NCBI RefSeq assembly: GCF_013155265.1
Contig: NZ_JABJXU010000001.1
Span: 124,001-188,000, forward strand
Reading direction: 5' to 3'
Length of the DNA stretch: 64,000 bases
Source: Enterococcus sp. MMGLQ5-1
GTDB taxonomy: Bacteria > Bacillota > Bacilli > Lactobacillales > Streptococcaceae
Part shown: positions 17,073-26,641 of the stretch, one piece after another
Layout: each line of letters starts with the position of its first letter
Position numbering within the stretch: position 1 is the stretch's first letter
Translations under genes and position numbers: made by a program
Notes under the pieces: model-generated
What the model saw: the letters and a program-made list of their open reading frames with translations, nothing else
What the model was told of the DNA's origin: nothing
The model's database searches: none

Positions 17073-18611
17073 CTAATTTTTTGTAAATATTATATTAACC
17101 GAGCCGTTAAGTAGGCTTTCAAGATGTTTTTTCTGACGATTTGCGCGATATGATTCAATTAGGATATCACCTGTGTAGTAGACAGTTAAGGTGTATTGTT
17201 TTTTGTCGTCCTGATTGAGTATAATCTTATGGATTTGATTGATATGAGAAGCAGTTAAGGTATCACTAAATTTAATTAGACCCCCAGCTGTTTGCAGCCA
17301 CTTGATTTCCGCATTTGAAAACCACTCTGGGAAATTATTTAAATATTGCTTAAGCATGGATTTATTTTTGTAGCTTGCTAATAAAGCAATTGCGACCCGT
17401 TCGCGATGAGTTAAGCCGTTTAGATTAGAATTTGAAATTAGATAAAAAGTGTGCTGAGATGCTGCCTCGCTTTCTACATACTGACCGAGATAATAAAGCT
17501 GAGCACTATAGGCTAGAATTTTTGCCCAATTTTTGTTAGGTGGTAAAAAGTCATTTTCACTTAATTGCTTTGCAACCTCTTGGGTAACAGCAACTCGCTG
17601 CTTAGCTACGCTAGGGCTAACGCCATAAGATTGACCAAGACGGAGAATTGACTCATCAGCGATGTGGTCGGTTGAATAAGCATCTGGGAAATCCTGATTA
17701 ATCTTTGTAATCATATAGCCTTCCCTAAGTCCCTTATTACAGAAAATAAATTCCTGAGCCTCGATTACCTTATATAGATTGATAAATACTAAGCTGGCAA
17801 CTGAAATGATATCGGCACGATCTCTACTTAAGCCGTCCAAATTTTGTAATTCAGAAAAGCTAAGTGACCTGAAAAGATTCAGTACATCTTTTAATTCATC
17901 CTTGGACATTTCGTATTCATGATTGCCAGCTATTGGATAATTAATCATTTGCTGGTGAACATTGACAATATTACGAGCACTGCCTCCAATTGCAATTAGC
18001 GGTAGCTGACTTTTTTTTAGCCAACTAATATCTTGAAACTGTTCCTGTAAAAATGTTTCGGTTTTACGAATTGCTTTCTCATCATTATGTGCTTTGTTGG
18101 CGAAAAACATATTTTTTAATGTGACTGCGCCAAAAGGTAAGCTAATAAAGTGAACAGATTCTTTATTTTTAAAATAGGTTAATTCAGTGCTACCGCCACC
18201 GATATCAATTGTAATACCAGTCTTTACTTTGGTAGAATGGGTAATTGCGTATTGTCCGTAAGTTGCCTCCTCCTCTTCAGATAAGATGATTAATTCAATA
18301 CCGGTTTCTTTTTTGACCCGCTCAGTAATATTAATGTTATTTTTTGCTTGTCTAATTGCTGCTGTTGCAATTGGATAAAATTTGCTGACCTCATATTCCT
18401 TTAGAATAATTTTAAAGCTATGCAGGGTATTGATTAAAGCGTCAATTCCCTTTTCGGACATTATTTTATCGTTGTCCAGATACTGAGAAAGTCTAGCTGT
18501 TACCTTAACGTTTTGCAGCTGATGCATCCTTTGAAAATTGTTAATTTTAAAAATAACGAGTCTGATTGTATTGGAACCAATATCGATTAAACCGAATTTT
18601 CCCTGAGTCAT
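17073..18611 (-). CDS. ppx: Exopolyphosphatase, Ppx/GppA family
   Basis: 512 residues. The N-terminal ASKHA fold opens with GLIDIGSNTIRLVIF (phosphate loop 1) and has the second loop GITIDIGGGSTELTYF and the EEEATYG catalytic segment. A C-terminal HD-like helical domain (about 310-512) matches the longer Ppx form. The enzyme removes terminal phosphates from polyphosphate (or converts pppGpp). Located directly upstream of ppk, so synthesis and breakdown are co-expressed. Confidence 0.95.
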   Translation of the reverse strand: MTQGKFGLIDIGSNTIRLVIFKINNFQRMHQLQNVKVTARLSQYLDNDKIMSEKGIDALINTLHSFKIILKEYEVSKFYPIATAAIRQAKNNINITERVKKETGIELIILSEEEEATYGQYAITHSTKVKTGITIDIGGGSTELTYFKNKESVHFISLPFGAVTLKNMFFANKAHNDEKAIRKTETFLQEQFQDISWLKKSQLPLIAIGGSARNIVNVHQQMINYPIAGNHEYEMSKDELKDVLNLFRSLSFSELQNLDGLSRDRADIISVASLVFINLYKVIEAQEFIFCNKGLREGYMITKINQDFPDAYSTDHIADESILRLGQSYGVSPSVAKQRVAVTQEVAKQLSENDFLPPNKNWAKILAYSAQLYYLGQYVESEAASQHTFYLISNSNLNGLTHRERVAIALLASYKNKSMLKQYLNNFPEWFSNAEIKWLQTAGGLIKFSDTLTASHINQIHKIILNQDDKKQYTLTVYYTGDILIESYRANRQKKHLESLLNGSVNIIFTKN

Positions 18612-18719
18612 TTTTTCTCCTAATATTAATTATAGTTATGTTACTTTTAGCCTGTTAAGCATAAAATTTATCCAAATTACCCTCTTATACATAAGTTTAG
18701 AACATTATTTGATAAAATA

Positions 18720-18962
18720 CAGTAATTTTACCTTTTTTTTACAATTAAACTTTTATTAATGTAGACAAATAGCTGAAATATAATCGAGTGCTTGTCTAGA
18801 TTATGTGGCAGCACTTTTTTTGCTGCTTTTGCGTCGTTCAAAACTGCTTTGAAGGCTGTCATTTTTTGTGAAATTGGTATTCTTTTCGAGAAACAATTAC
18901 GAATTAGACCGATAATGAATGGCTCGAAATATTGATTGGTCCAATTTATTGTAGAGCCAAAA
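18720..18962. repeat. Degenerate family E-like intergenic sequence
   Basis: No gene. It contains GTGAAATTGGTATTCTTTTC followed by GAGAAACAATTACGAA, close to a segment of repeat E copy 1 (14335-14360) and to the 61-bp array core. GGTCCAATTTATTGTAGAGCCAA matches a block just past E copy 2 (near 41220-41245). Best read as an eroded copy. Confidence 0.5.
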
Positions 18963-18963
18963 A

Positions 18964-19032
18964 GACAAAGCATATTTTGAAAGTATACTTTGTCTATATT
19001 CTGAAGTATGGCTAGACCATACTTCAGAATAT
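18964..19032. terminator. Two consecutive hairpins downstream of the Mga-type regulator
   Basis: AGACAAAG..CTTTGTCT (18964-18994) is followed by a 16-bp perfect stem, ATATTCTGAAGTATGG / CCATACTTCAGAATAT with a 5-nt loop (18996-19032). They lie just past the stop of the minus-strand regulator gene. The T tract on the minus strand is weak, so the termination role is an inference. Confidence 0.6.
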
Positions 19033-19057
19033 TAGGATTAAATTTCAGACTAAATAA

Positions 19058-20530
19058 TTATAAATAGGTTGGATTATAATCATTTTCAACAGTAATAATC
19101 AATTGTTTTTCTATTGCCTTTAAATCTTTTTTCAGTACATATAAATTAATTGAAATAACAGGTATTTTTGAAGGTAGCTGTAAATTTAGATCGTCCTCTG
19201 TACTAATTATAATTTGAGCAGACCTTTGATTTTCAACAAATTCAAGATTAAAGCGGTTACTGAAATAGGTCCTAATTTGTTCCTGAACGTAGGTATTAAA
19301 GGGTGCTGTATATTCTGAGTATAAATATAATTTAATTTTAGGAAAATATGTTTGCTGTGGTAAAAGGGTAAAGCTTAAAATCATACATTCTGCTTTGAAA
19401 TAATTACTTAAGAAATAGTCATCAGCCTGTTGACTAAATATTTGCCATATTTGATTGAATTTTTTAACAAAAAGTGGATAATTTTTTTCTATAAAATCAT
19501 AATCGAATGGATGAGAAAAACTCAAAAGATAATCACTCAATTGGAGTACCTGCTTAGCAACTAGATGCTTATAGAAACGAAAGTAAATTATATTTTTTTG
19601 AGCTGGATTGATTTTTGATACCTCAGCTTCAAATATTTTAATCCATTTCAATGCATTAATAGGCATTGAAATTTCCTCAAGCGGTGCTAATTTGATAACT
19701 GAATCAATGGTAGAAGGGTCAGAAATAAAGATTGAGAGTATCATAAATTTCCATTCGGAATTTGACCAATGCTTTAAAAATTCAGGTTTTTCTTTAACCT
19801 TTATTTCTTTAAAATAAAAATTATTTTCAATAGTTTGATCTAAATAATGATTATTTTTAATTGAAATTGAATTAATAAAATAAGAAATGGCAATTGCATC
19901 AATATAGGCATCATTAATCTTTAAATCTAAGTAATTAAAGATTTTACGCGTTTGAACCAGATATTCTTCTTGGTTGACAACCCACCTTAAATTCGTTATT
20001 TTTCGATGAACTAAAAATAAGATATTGAAAAATAATGTTCTTATTTTAAATTCATTGCCAATAATTTTCATATTTGTTGCAATTGAGATATGAAGCTCAA
20101 ACTTTTTTAGTGAATCATTAATTTCTTTTATTTTTCTTCTGAGTTGAGAAAGACTGACGTGTTTTTCAAGACAAAATTGTGTTGTACTGACATTACGCTT
20201 TAAGCAAATTTCTTGAATAATTTCATATGCGAGATCGCTACTGATTATGAATTCAATTAGTTTTAAGTTACTAACCTGATTATTTCGATTGAATTTAATG
20301 CCGTAACGTTGATTAATAATCATTTCAAATTGATTAGCAGGGTATAATTTTTCAATATCGTTTTGTAATTCCTGACAAACCTTTTTTATTGTTGATTGAC
20401 TTGATAATTTAAGAATTTCGGTTAATTTTGAACTTGAAATAAAGTCAGATTGTTTTTCAAGTAGGTTAATAATTTCTAATTTTAGATAAGTTATTTTATT
20501 GATACCGAACACCTGATCCTCCATTGCCAA
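19058..20530 (-). CDS. Mga-like helix-turn-helix transcriptional regulator
   Basis: 490 residues. Two N-terminal winged-helix regions can be seen (about 10-75 and 105-165, e.g. VSTTQFCLEKHVSLSQLRRKIKEIN). A long helical middle resembling PRD domains follows, then a C-terminal alpha/beta stretch (YFPKIKLYLYSEYTAPFNTYVQEQI) like the EIIB-like domain of Mga/AtxA proteins. Divergent from lutABC across a 338-nt region with a 33-nt palindrome, so it may control lactate utilisation. A second member of the same family is at 32664. Target and signal are inference. Confidence 0.75.
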   Translation of the reverse strand: MAMEDQVFGINKITYLKLEIINLLEKQSDFISSSKLTEILKLSSQSTIKKVCQELQNDIEKLYPANQFEMIINQRYGIKFNRNNQVSNLKLIEFIISSDLAYEIIQEICLKRNVSTTQFCLEKHVSLSQLRRKIKEINDSLKKFELHISIATNMKIIGNEFKIRTLFFNILFLVHRKITNLRWVVNQEEYLVQTRKIFNYLDLKINDAYIDAIAISYFINSISIKNNHYLDQTIENNFYFKEIKVKEKPEFLKHWSNSEWKFMILSIFISDPSTIDSVIKLAPLEEISMPINALKWIKIFEAEVSKINPAQKNIIYFRFYKHLVAKQVLQLSDYLLSFSHPFDYDFIEKNYPLFVKKFNQIWQIFSQQADDYFLSNYFKAECMILSFTLLPQQTYFPKIKLYLYSEYTAPFNTYVQEQIRTYFSNRFNLEFVENQRSAQIIISTEDDLNLQLPSKIPVISINLYVLKKDLKAIEKQLIITVENDYNPTYL

Positions 20531-20788
20531 TACTTTGCTATTTTTAAAAATAATTTTAAAAACTATAAAAAATTATTTAAAATTATTGAGTTACAGAAAG
20601 TATATTTTAAGAAGATGCTTAAATATAGTATTATGCTTGTTTTTATCCAGTGTGGTATAAAAATTGAACATTTACTGCTGTTATTTTGAACCCGAAATTG
20701 TAGTCTATATTTTTCATTTAAAGTCTTTTTTTTTTTAGAGCCTATCTTTTATTTTAAATACTTCTATTTTGTTATTTTATTTGATTGA

Positions 20789-20821
20789 TTATTGTTATTA
20801 ATTGTCAATTAATAACAATAA
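20789..20821. promoter_or_regulatory. 33-nt perfect palindrome over the lutA promoter
   Basis: Sixteen-base arms (left arm TTATTGTTATTAATTG) around a single central T, with no mismatch. The -35 TTGTCA (20802-20807) lies at its centre and the -10 TATAAT (20825-20830) follows with a 17-nt spacer. A factor bound here would block RNA polymerase, so an operator is the natural reading. Confidence 0.85.
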
Positions 20822-20868
20822 GACTATAATGACATCGTATTATTATTGAAATGAAGGTGAGGTAGGAT

Positions 20869-21684
20869 ATGAAGGTCGCAATTTATACAACCTGTGTTGT
20901 TGATTTATTATTTCCTAATGTTGGTCAGGCAGCGGTTGCAGTTTTAGAACGTCTGGGAGTGACGGTAGTTGTGCCTGATAAGCAGGTTTGCTGTGGGCAG
21001 CCAACGTATAATAGTGGTTATTTTAAAGAGAGCTGGTCTGTTATTCATAATGAAATTGATGCATTTATGGAATATTATCCTGATGTTGATTTTGTGGTTG
21101 GTTTAGCAGGTAGCTGCACGGCAATGTTTAAGGAATTTCCACGGATTATTGCTGAGGGAGATCCTCAAAAGGCTGACTATCTATCTAAAGCAATTCAATT
21201 AGCAGATAAAACCTATGAATTTACTCAGTTTTTAGTAAATGTTTTAGGCATTGTGGATTTAGGAGCTACTTTGAAGGGGACTGCAACCTATCATCGTTCT
21301 TGTCACATGACGCGTTTACTTGGCGAGCATCACTCACCCTTTGTTTTAATCAATCATGTCAAAGACCTTGAGTATCGTCAAATTCCACATATTGAAAATT
21401 GTTGTGGTTTTGGTGGCACGTTTTCAGTTAAAGAGCCATTTATCTCCGAAATGATGGTTAATGAAAAAATGAATGATGTTTTATCGACTGATGCAGATAT
21501 ATTAATTTCTGCCGATATGGGCTGCTTAATGAATATTGGCGGTAAGTTTAATCGTGAAGGACATCCCATAAAAATTATGCACATTGCTGAAGTTTTAAAT
21601 AGTAATGTGGATATCAATCGGATTAAGATGCCAGATTTAGACGAAATATTAGCTGTCAAAAAGCATGATGAGGTGACGGCATGA
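20869..21684 (+). CDS. lutA: Lactate utilization protein A (LutA)
   Basis: 271 residues with two CCG-type cysteine motifs (VCCGQPTYNSGY and NCCGFGGTFSVK) of the heterodisulfide-reductase-like domain (DUF224). LutA, LutB and LutC together oxidise L-lactate to pyruvate through an iron-sulfur complex. GAAGGTGAGG precedes the ATG. Its stop overlaps the lutB start (ATGA). Confidence 0.97.
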   Translation: MKVAIYTTCVVDLLFPNVGQAAVAVLERLGVTVVVPDKQVCCGQPTYNSGYFKESWSVIHNEIDAFMEYYPDVDFVVGLAGSCTAMFKEFPRIIAEGDPQKADYLSKAIQLADKTYEFTQFLVNVLGIVDLGATLKGTATYHRSCHMTRLLGEHHSPFVLINHVKDLEYRQIPHIENCCGFGGTFSVKEPFISEMMVNEKMNDVLSTDADILISADMGCLMNIGGKFNREGHPIKIMHIAEVLNSNVDINRIKMPDLDEILAVKKHDEVTA

Positions 21685-23138
21685 GCTTAAAAACAAGTAC
21701 ACTAACAATGGAAAAGCGTTTAGAAAAATCCAAGGCAGACCAAGTGATGCAAGCCTCTGTCGCTAAGGCGCAAGATATGCAATGGGAAAAGCGTGAAGGT
21801 GCAAGACAAAAATTAGGTAATTGGGAAGGCTGGCGTGATTTAGGTGAACAGATTCGTCAACAGGTTTTAAATCATTTACCAGATTATCTGGACGAATTTG
21901 CCAATAATGTTGCTGAGCGTGGTGGTCATGTCTGCTTTGCAAAGGATGCTAAAGAAGCGAGAGCTTATATTGAAAAAGTAGTGAGTGACAAAAAAGCAAA
22001 ACGAATTGTTAAAAGTAAATCAATGGTAACCGCAGAAATTGATTTAGACCAAATGATTGAAAAAATGGGCTTACAGGTCATGGAAACAGATTTGGCAGAG
22101 TTTATTTTACAAGAAAATGATTGGGATGAACCAAGCCATATTGTTTTTCCAGCGATTCATTTAAACCGTGATAATGTGCAAGATATTTTTAAACGAAAGC
22201 TAGGCTACACAGGTGACAATGAGCCTGTTAACGAAGCTAGAAAAGCGCGCGAGGTAATGCGTAAATACTTTTTGCAGGCTGATGTTGGTATTACTGGCTG
22301 TAATTTTGCGATTGCTGATCAGGGATTAATTAATTTAAATACAAATGAAGGTAATGCTGATTTAACGATTGGTATTCCTAAAACGCATATTGTTGTAATG
22401 GGAATGGAAAGAATTGTGCCATCAATCAAAGAAGCCGAAGTGCTTGATAATATGTTAGCGCGTTCTGCTGTCGGTCAAGATATTACGACCTATTGCAGCT
22501 TTGTTGGTCCTAAAAATAATGATGAGAACGATGGTCCAGAAGATTTTCATGTCGTAATTATTGACAATGGTCGAAGTGAGGCGCTTGGTACGCCCTTGCA
22601 ACCTGTCTTACAATGTATTCGCTGTGGCTCTTGTTTAAATGTTTGTCCAGTCTACCGCCACATTGGTGGTGAAGGCTATGGCTCGTTGTACCCAGGTCCA
22701 ATTGGTATTTCATTGACACCTGTGCTTGGCGGTTATGAGGAATTTCACGATTTACCTTATGCTTGTTCACTTTGTGCCGCTTGTGATGCGACCTGCCCGG
22801 TAAAAATTCCGTTACATGAAATTATAACAGAACATCGTAAGATTATGACTAATGATTTAAAAATGGGACGTGGGTCTTTTAATGATATGCAGATGCGAGT
22901 AATTGGTGCAGGTACGGGAAGTCCATTTTTATTTAATGGTGCAATGACATTTGCGCATACTGGCATGAAAATGTTAAGTCATAAAAAACCGATTGTTGTT
23001 AAAAATTTATATAATAATGGTGGTTTTATGAAAATGGGACCGGGAATGGTTAAAGGTTGGACAGATGTTCGTGATTTACCAATTGCGCCAAAGGCCAGTC
23101 ATACATTCAGACGTTGGTTTAAAAAAAGAGATAAGTGA
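21681..23138 (+). CDS. lutB: Lactate utilization protein B, iron-sulfur subunit (LutB)
   Basis: 485 residues: an N-terminal LUD domain and a C-terminal ferredoxin-like domain with two 4Fe-4S motifs, CIRCGSCLNVCPVYR and CSLCAACDATCPVKIP. Length is typical. It starts inside the lutA stop codon and is followed by lutC after 9 nt, a compact operon. Confidence 0.97.
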   Translation: MSLKTSTLTMEKRLEKSKADQVMQASVAKAQDMQWEKREGARQKLGNWEGWRDLGEQIRQQVLNHLPDYLDEFANNVAERGGHVCFAKDAKEARAYIEKVVSDKKAKRIVKSKSMVTAEIDLDQMIEKMGLQVMETDLAEFILQENDWDEPSHIVFPAIHLNRDNVQDIFKRKLGYTGDNEPVNEARKAREVMRKYFLQADVGITGCNFAIADQGLINLNTNEGNADLTIGIPKTHIVVMGMERIVPSIKEAEVLDNMLARSAVGQDITTYCSFVGPKNNDENDGPEDFHVVIIDNGRSEALGTPLQPVLQCIRCGSCLNVCPVYRHIGGEGYGSLYPGPIGISLTPVLGGYEEFHDLPYACSLCAACDATCPVKIPLHEIITEHRKIMTNDLKMGRGSFNDMQMRVIGAGTGSPFLFNGAMTFAHTGMKMLSHKKPIVVKNLYNNGGFMKMGPGMVKGWTDVRDLPIAPKASHTFRRWFKKRDK

Positions 23139-23147
23139 GGCTGAGAG

Positions 23148-23861
23148 ATGGGCAATATTGTAAACAAGGATTCATTTTTACAAAATTTATATCAAAAATT
23201 AGGTAGTCAACCAGTTGATAGTCGTACTTTAGACTTTTTACCAATCAATGACTTACCTCACGAAACCTTGGCGGATAAAACACAATTGGAATTATTAGAA
23301 ATCGCTAAAGCGCGCGCACCTGAAGTGAATGCTGATATTGTAACTGTTAATCTAGCACAGCTTGAAGGTCAGTTACTTGAGCTAGCCAAAAACTATGGTG
23401 GTGGTAATGTCTTATTGCCGACTGATTCACGCTTATCAGAATACGGTTTACTGGATTTCGGTGAGCAGGAAGTTGATTTAAATGTTCGCCATTGGCAAAT
23501 CGGTGCTGAAAATCGAGCAGATAATATTGCTAACGCACAAGCTAGTAATGTAGCAATTGCTTTCGCTGAATTTTTAATTGCCGAGTCAGCTTCAATTGTA
23601 GTTGAAAATCATGCTGGTCAAGGGCGAACCTTACATTTTCTACCGACGCATTATATTTCAATCGTACCCTTTTCTAAGGTGATTGCGCGGACGACCCAAT
23701 GGGCAGATGCCTATCAAGAAAAATTGGCAAATGGTGAAAAGCTTGGTAGCGATGTGACAATTATCTCAGGACCGTCAAATTCTGGCGATATTGAAATGGT
23801 TTTAGTTACAGGCTTACATGGTCCAATTGAAGTAACCTATGTTGTGGTTATGGATAAATAA
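23148..23861 (+). CDS. lutC: Lactate utilization protein C (LutC)
   Basis: 237 residues, LUD-domain protein with NVAIAFAEFLIAESASIVVEN and the C-terminal ISGPSNSGDIEMVLVTGLHGP block shared by LutC proteins. Third subunit of the lactate-oxidising complex. Preceded by GAGGCTGAGAG and closed by a terminator. Confidence 0.96.
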   Translation: MGNIVNKDSFLQNLYQKLGSQPVDSRTLDFLPINDLPHETLADKTQLELLEIAKARAPEVNADIVTVNLAQLEGQLLELAKNYGGGNVLLPTDSRLSEYGLLDFGEQEVDLNVRHWQIGAENRADNIANAQASNVAIAFAEFLIAESASIVVENHAGQGRTLHFLPTHYISIVPFSKVIARTTQWADAYQEKLANGEKLGSDVTIISGPSNSGDIEMVLVTGLHGPIEVTYVVVMDK

Positions 23862-23866
23862 TTTCG

Positions 23867-23910
23867 AGGTCTGTTCATTTGGTTCATTTACCAAAGGGCA
23901 GATTTTTTTT
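23867..23910 (+). terminator. Terminator of lutABC
   Basis: Imperfect stem (TCTG, TGGT paired with ACCA, CAGA) followed by eight T residues. Confidence 0.75.
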
Positions 23911-24046
23911 GAAAAGCTGGTAAGCATTATCATGTTAAAACTTAATGATGAATTATCGTTGACTATTAAGTATAATTAAGGTGGTTGCTTCACTTTGGTG
24001 TTAATAATTTTCAAACTTTTATTTACTTGAAGGGAAGTGTTAAAAA

Positions 24047-25234
24047 ATGGATATATTATTAGAGAAGCTTGCTGATAAAACCCGTGAAGAAAAGTTAAAA
24101 TATCAGAAAAGCTTATCTAAACCACTTGATTTGCTAATTCAATTTGGCTTTTGGAATACTTCAGCCGTTGATTTTTATCTGGAAAAATTAATAAAAACGA
24201 TGCAGCAATCCAGCTCTACCAATTGGTCTAAGATAATTCATGATTCTGAAGTAGAAGTTGCGAAAATAGGTTCACCTTTGTATTGTGAACTTTTAGGGCA
24301 TAGCCAGTTAAATATGCCAGCGAAGCTAACGCTGATGCTAAAGCAACTTGGAGCTAGAATTGATTGTCATAATCAGCTTCAGATTGTTGGCAATTACTAT
24401 TTTGATGAACGTTTATCCCCAGATAGCTGCTTTTGGGAGGCTTTAGCTAGCTGGATTCAAATCAGCTTTCCAAAAGGGCTATCAAAGAGAGCTTATCCAG
24501 ATCTAGATGAAACCTTACTGCAGATTGTTTTTCAATTAAGGCATTTTATAGATTTACAAAATATTTATTATATTCGTAGTCATTATGCAGGTAAAACTGA
24601 TTTTGATAAATTAAAAAATTATGCAATAAAAACCCAGCAAAAATTAGTTTATCGTGATCGTTCTCGTTTTCATAATCGAGTCTCCAAAATTCGTGATCCA
24701 AAAACGGCTAGCTGGATTAAAGCGCCCTTTTTACAACAGCAAAATGATAAGATAAAAACGGCAAACGGTTTGTCAGAGTTTATTATCAATGCGCAGACAG
24801 GTAGCTTTGTCACTCAATGGGATTATCTTAAGACAATCAAAGGAGAATATCTGTTAAAGAGAGGTCGTTTTAGGCAAGTTACAGGCATCACCCATGATTT
24901 AATCGATAGCAATCCCAAGCATTATCAGCTTCAAGGTAAGGTGGGGCAAATAATTGCCAACACAGAATCTTTTAACTATGATGCAGGCGATTTTCTAAGC
25001 GATTTATTATTCAAAGGAGAGATTGGGATTTTATTTGGTGAAGGGAAACATCACATTTTAGATATGCGTCATCATGGAAAAATCAAAAAAATTCTAGATT
25101 TTAAAATGAAAAATAAAGGCTTAGAATCGGATATTCGTGTTGTCGCTAAACATTATTGGCCATTTCCTGAAAAATATCATGAAACGATAAAAAATGAAAA
25201 ACAATTAAATAAGTTATTAGTTGATTATAAATAA
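24047..25234 (+). CDS. Hypothetical protein, possibly DUF3114 family
   Basis: 395 residues, soluble, rich in Lys, Tyr and His, no signal or membrane segment. A conserved-looking basic block reads YRDRSRFHNRVSKIRDPKTASWI (about 204-226). It resembles uncharacterised proteins of streptococci and lactobacilli that I recall under DUF3114, but I cannot confirm that here and assign no function. A GAAGGGAAG ribosome site is present. Two cupin genes and a UDG-family gene follow closely on the same strand, perhaps as one transcription unit. Confidence 0.7.
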   Translation: MDILLEKLADKTREEKLKYQKSLSKPLDLLIQFGFWNTSAVDFYLEKLIKTMQQSSSTNWSKIIHDSEVEVAKIGSPLYCELLGHSQLNMPAKLTLMLKQLGARIDCHNQLQIVGNYYFDERLSPDSCFWEALASWIQISFPKGLSKRAYPDLDETLLQIVFQLRHFIDLQNIYYIRSHYAGKTDFDKLKNYAIKTQQKLVYRDRSRFHNRVSKIRDPKTASWIKAPFLQQQNDKIKTANGLSEFIINAQTGSFVTQWDYLKTIKGEYLLKRGRFRQVTGITHDLIDSNPKHYQLQGKVGQIIANTESFNYDAGDFLSDLLFKGEIGILFGEGKHHILDMRHHGKIKKILDFKMKNKGLESDIRVVAKHYWPFPEKYHETIKNEKQLNKLLVDYK

Positions 25235-25262
25235 GTATTTTTATTTCATAAGGAGTATTATT

Positions 25263-25604
25263 ATGGCATTTATTCAAAAAATACCACAGAGCGAGGTTAT
25301 CAATCTCAAAAATATCGTTACCGTTGAACCAGAGCAAATGCTGAGTCAGACCCTTGTTAATCGAGAAGAGCTTGGAATGACCTTATTCTCATTAGATAAG
25401 AATCAAGCGATTGGTCGACATAGCTCGCCCGGTGATGCTATGGTTAATATTTTAAGTGGCATTGCCAAAATCACTATTGATGAAAGTGATTATATTGTTA
25501 AAGCAGGTGAAACAATCGTTATGCCTGCCAATCGACCACACGCACTTTATGCGCTTGAAGCATTTCAAATGCTGTTGATTGTGGTCAAGCCTGAGGTGTC
25601 ATAA
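25263..25604 (+). CDS. Cupin domain protein
   Basis: 113 residues from ATG 25263, chosen for its AAGGAG site; the longer frame start at 25221 overlaps the previous gene and lacks one. Single cupin barrel: motif 1 GRHSSPGDAMVNILSGIAKITI and motif 2 VMPANRPHALYALEAF. One metal-ligand His of motif 1 is retained (GRHSSPGDA) and one of motif 2 (RPHAL). Overlaps the next cupin gene by the last base of its stop. Function unknown. Confidence 0.85.
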   Translation: MAFIQKIPQSEVINLKNIVTVEPEQMLSQTLVNREELGMTLFSLDKNQAIGRHSSPGDAMVNILSGIAKITIDESDYIVKAGETIVMPANRPHALYALEAFQMLLIVVKPEVS

Positions 25605-25921
25605 TGCTTATTAATCTTTTAAACCAGATTAATTATCATCCACAACAAATCGCTAGTCGGACAATGAGCAAAAAAATGGGCGTTGAAGTGCCAATTACCT
25701 TATATGCCTTTTTTGAGGGCGAAAAAATAAGTAACGAATATAGTGAATTTGTTAAGCTGATACAGGTATTAGAAGGAAAATTGGCAGTGCAGATTAAAGG
25801 TGAACAGCCTGCTCAAATTCAGGCTGGTGAGCTGTTTGTAGTGCCTGCTAAGCAATCGCATCAAATTACGGCACTCCTCAATACCAAGTTTTTACAAATC
25901 GAGTTATCGCCCAAGCATTAG
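25604..25921 (+). CDS. Cupin domain protein
   Basis: 105 residues with a second cupin fold: VKLIQVLEGKLAVQI, then GELFVVPAKQSHQITALLNTKFLQIEL. Motif 1 lacks the usual histidines; only the motif 2 His (QSHQI) is clear, so metal binding is uncertain. Start overlaps the upstream cupin stop (TAATG), indicating coupled translation and perhaps a heteromeric pair. Confidence 0.85.
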   Translation: MLINLLNQINYHPQQIASRTMSKKMGVEVPITLYAFFEGEKISNEYSEFVKLIQVLEGKLAVQIKGEQPAQIQAGELFVVPAKQSHQITALLNTKFLQIELSPKH

Positions 25922-25951
25922 GTTAGCATTGAAAGAGAGGTAGTAGCTTAG

Positions 25952-26536
25952 ATGGATCGCTTAGAAAAAATAACGGCAGACATTATGGCAGATAAAGAAA
26001 ATTTAAGGTATACAAAGGCTGGTATTAAACCATTATTTTCTGTTCATCCACAGGCCAAGCTATTAATTATTGGTCAAGCGCCAGGAAAGCAGGCAGAACA
26101 GTCAGGCTTATTTTGGAATGATCCAAGTGGGGATAGACTTCGTGATTGGCTAGGAATTGATAAAAGGACTTTTTATCAATCTGAAAAAATCGCAATATTG
26201 CCAATGGACTTTTATTTTCCGGGTAAGGGTAAAACAGGTGATTTACCCCCACGGCAAGCCTTTGCAGAAAAATGGCATCCAAGATTAATTGCCTTAATGC
26301 CAGATTTAAAGCTAACGTTACTAGTTGGTCGTTATGCGCAAAAGTATTATCTGCATTTAAAATCTAGCACACCAATTACTGACGTTATTAAGGATTATCA
26401 GCATTATTTACCTGATTATTTTCCGTTAATTCATCCTTCTCCATTGAATGCACGTTGGCTGAAAAAAAATCCTTGGTTTGCTGAAGCAGTTTTACCTGTC
26501 TTGAAGACAAGAGTTAAGTCTGCTTTGATTGAATAA
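25952..26536 (+). CDS. Uracil-DNA glycosylase family protein
   Basis: 194 residues. Motif A LLIIGQAPGKQAEQSG and motif B IHPSPLNARW mark the UDG superfamily fold. Between them FWNDPSGDRLRDWLGI corresponds to the DNA-binding region of COG1573-like proteins. It would excise uracil or a related lesion, but the motif A residue is Gln-Ala-Pro rather than the GQDPYH of family 1, so substrate range is open. AAGAGAGG provides the ribosome site. Confidence 0.85.
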   Translation: MDRLEKITADIMADKENLRYTKAGIKPLFSVHPQAKLLIIGQAPGKQAEQSGLFWNDPSGDRLRDWLGIDKRTFYQSEKIAILPMDFYFPGKGKTGDLPPRQAFAEKWHPRLIALMPDLKLTLLVGRYAQKYYLHLKSSTPITDVIKDYQHYLPDYFPLIHPSPLNARWLKKNPWFAEAVLPVLKTRVKSALIE

Positions 26537-26569
26537 TGATGTAAGCTTAACGTTTTTTATTTATAAATA

Positions 26570-26617
26570 AAAATGTTTCAATGATTGATGTTTATTCAAT
26601 CAGCGAAACATTTTTTG
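26570..26617. terminator. Bidirectional terminator between UDG and methyltransferase genes
   Basis: AAAATGTTTC pairs with GAAACATTTT; within it TGATTGA pairs with TCAATCA. T/A tracts lie on both sides. Confidence 0.9.
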
Positions 26618-26641
26618 TGTCTTAATTAAAGCGAATCAGGC

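Noticed and set aside
18728-18973. 81-codon minus-strand frame
   Set aside because: Overlaps eroded repeat sequence and hairpins, with no ribosome site.
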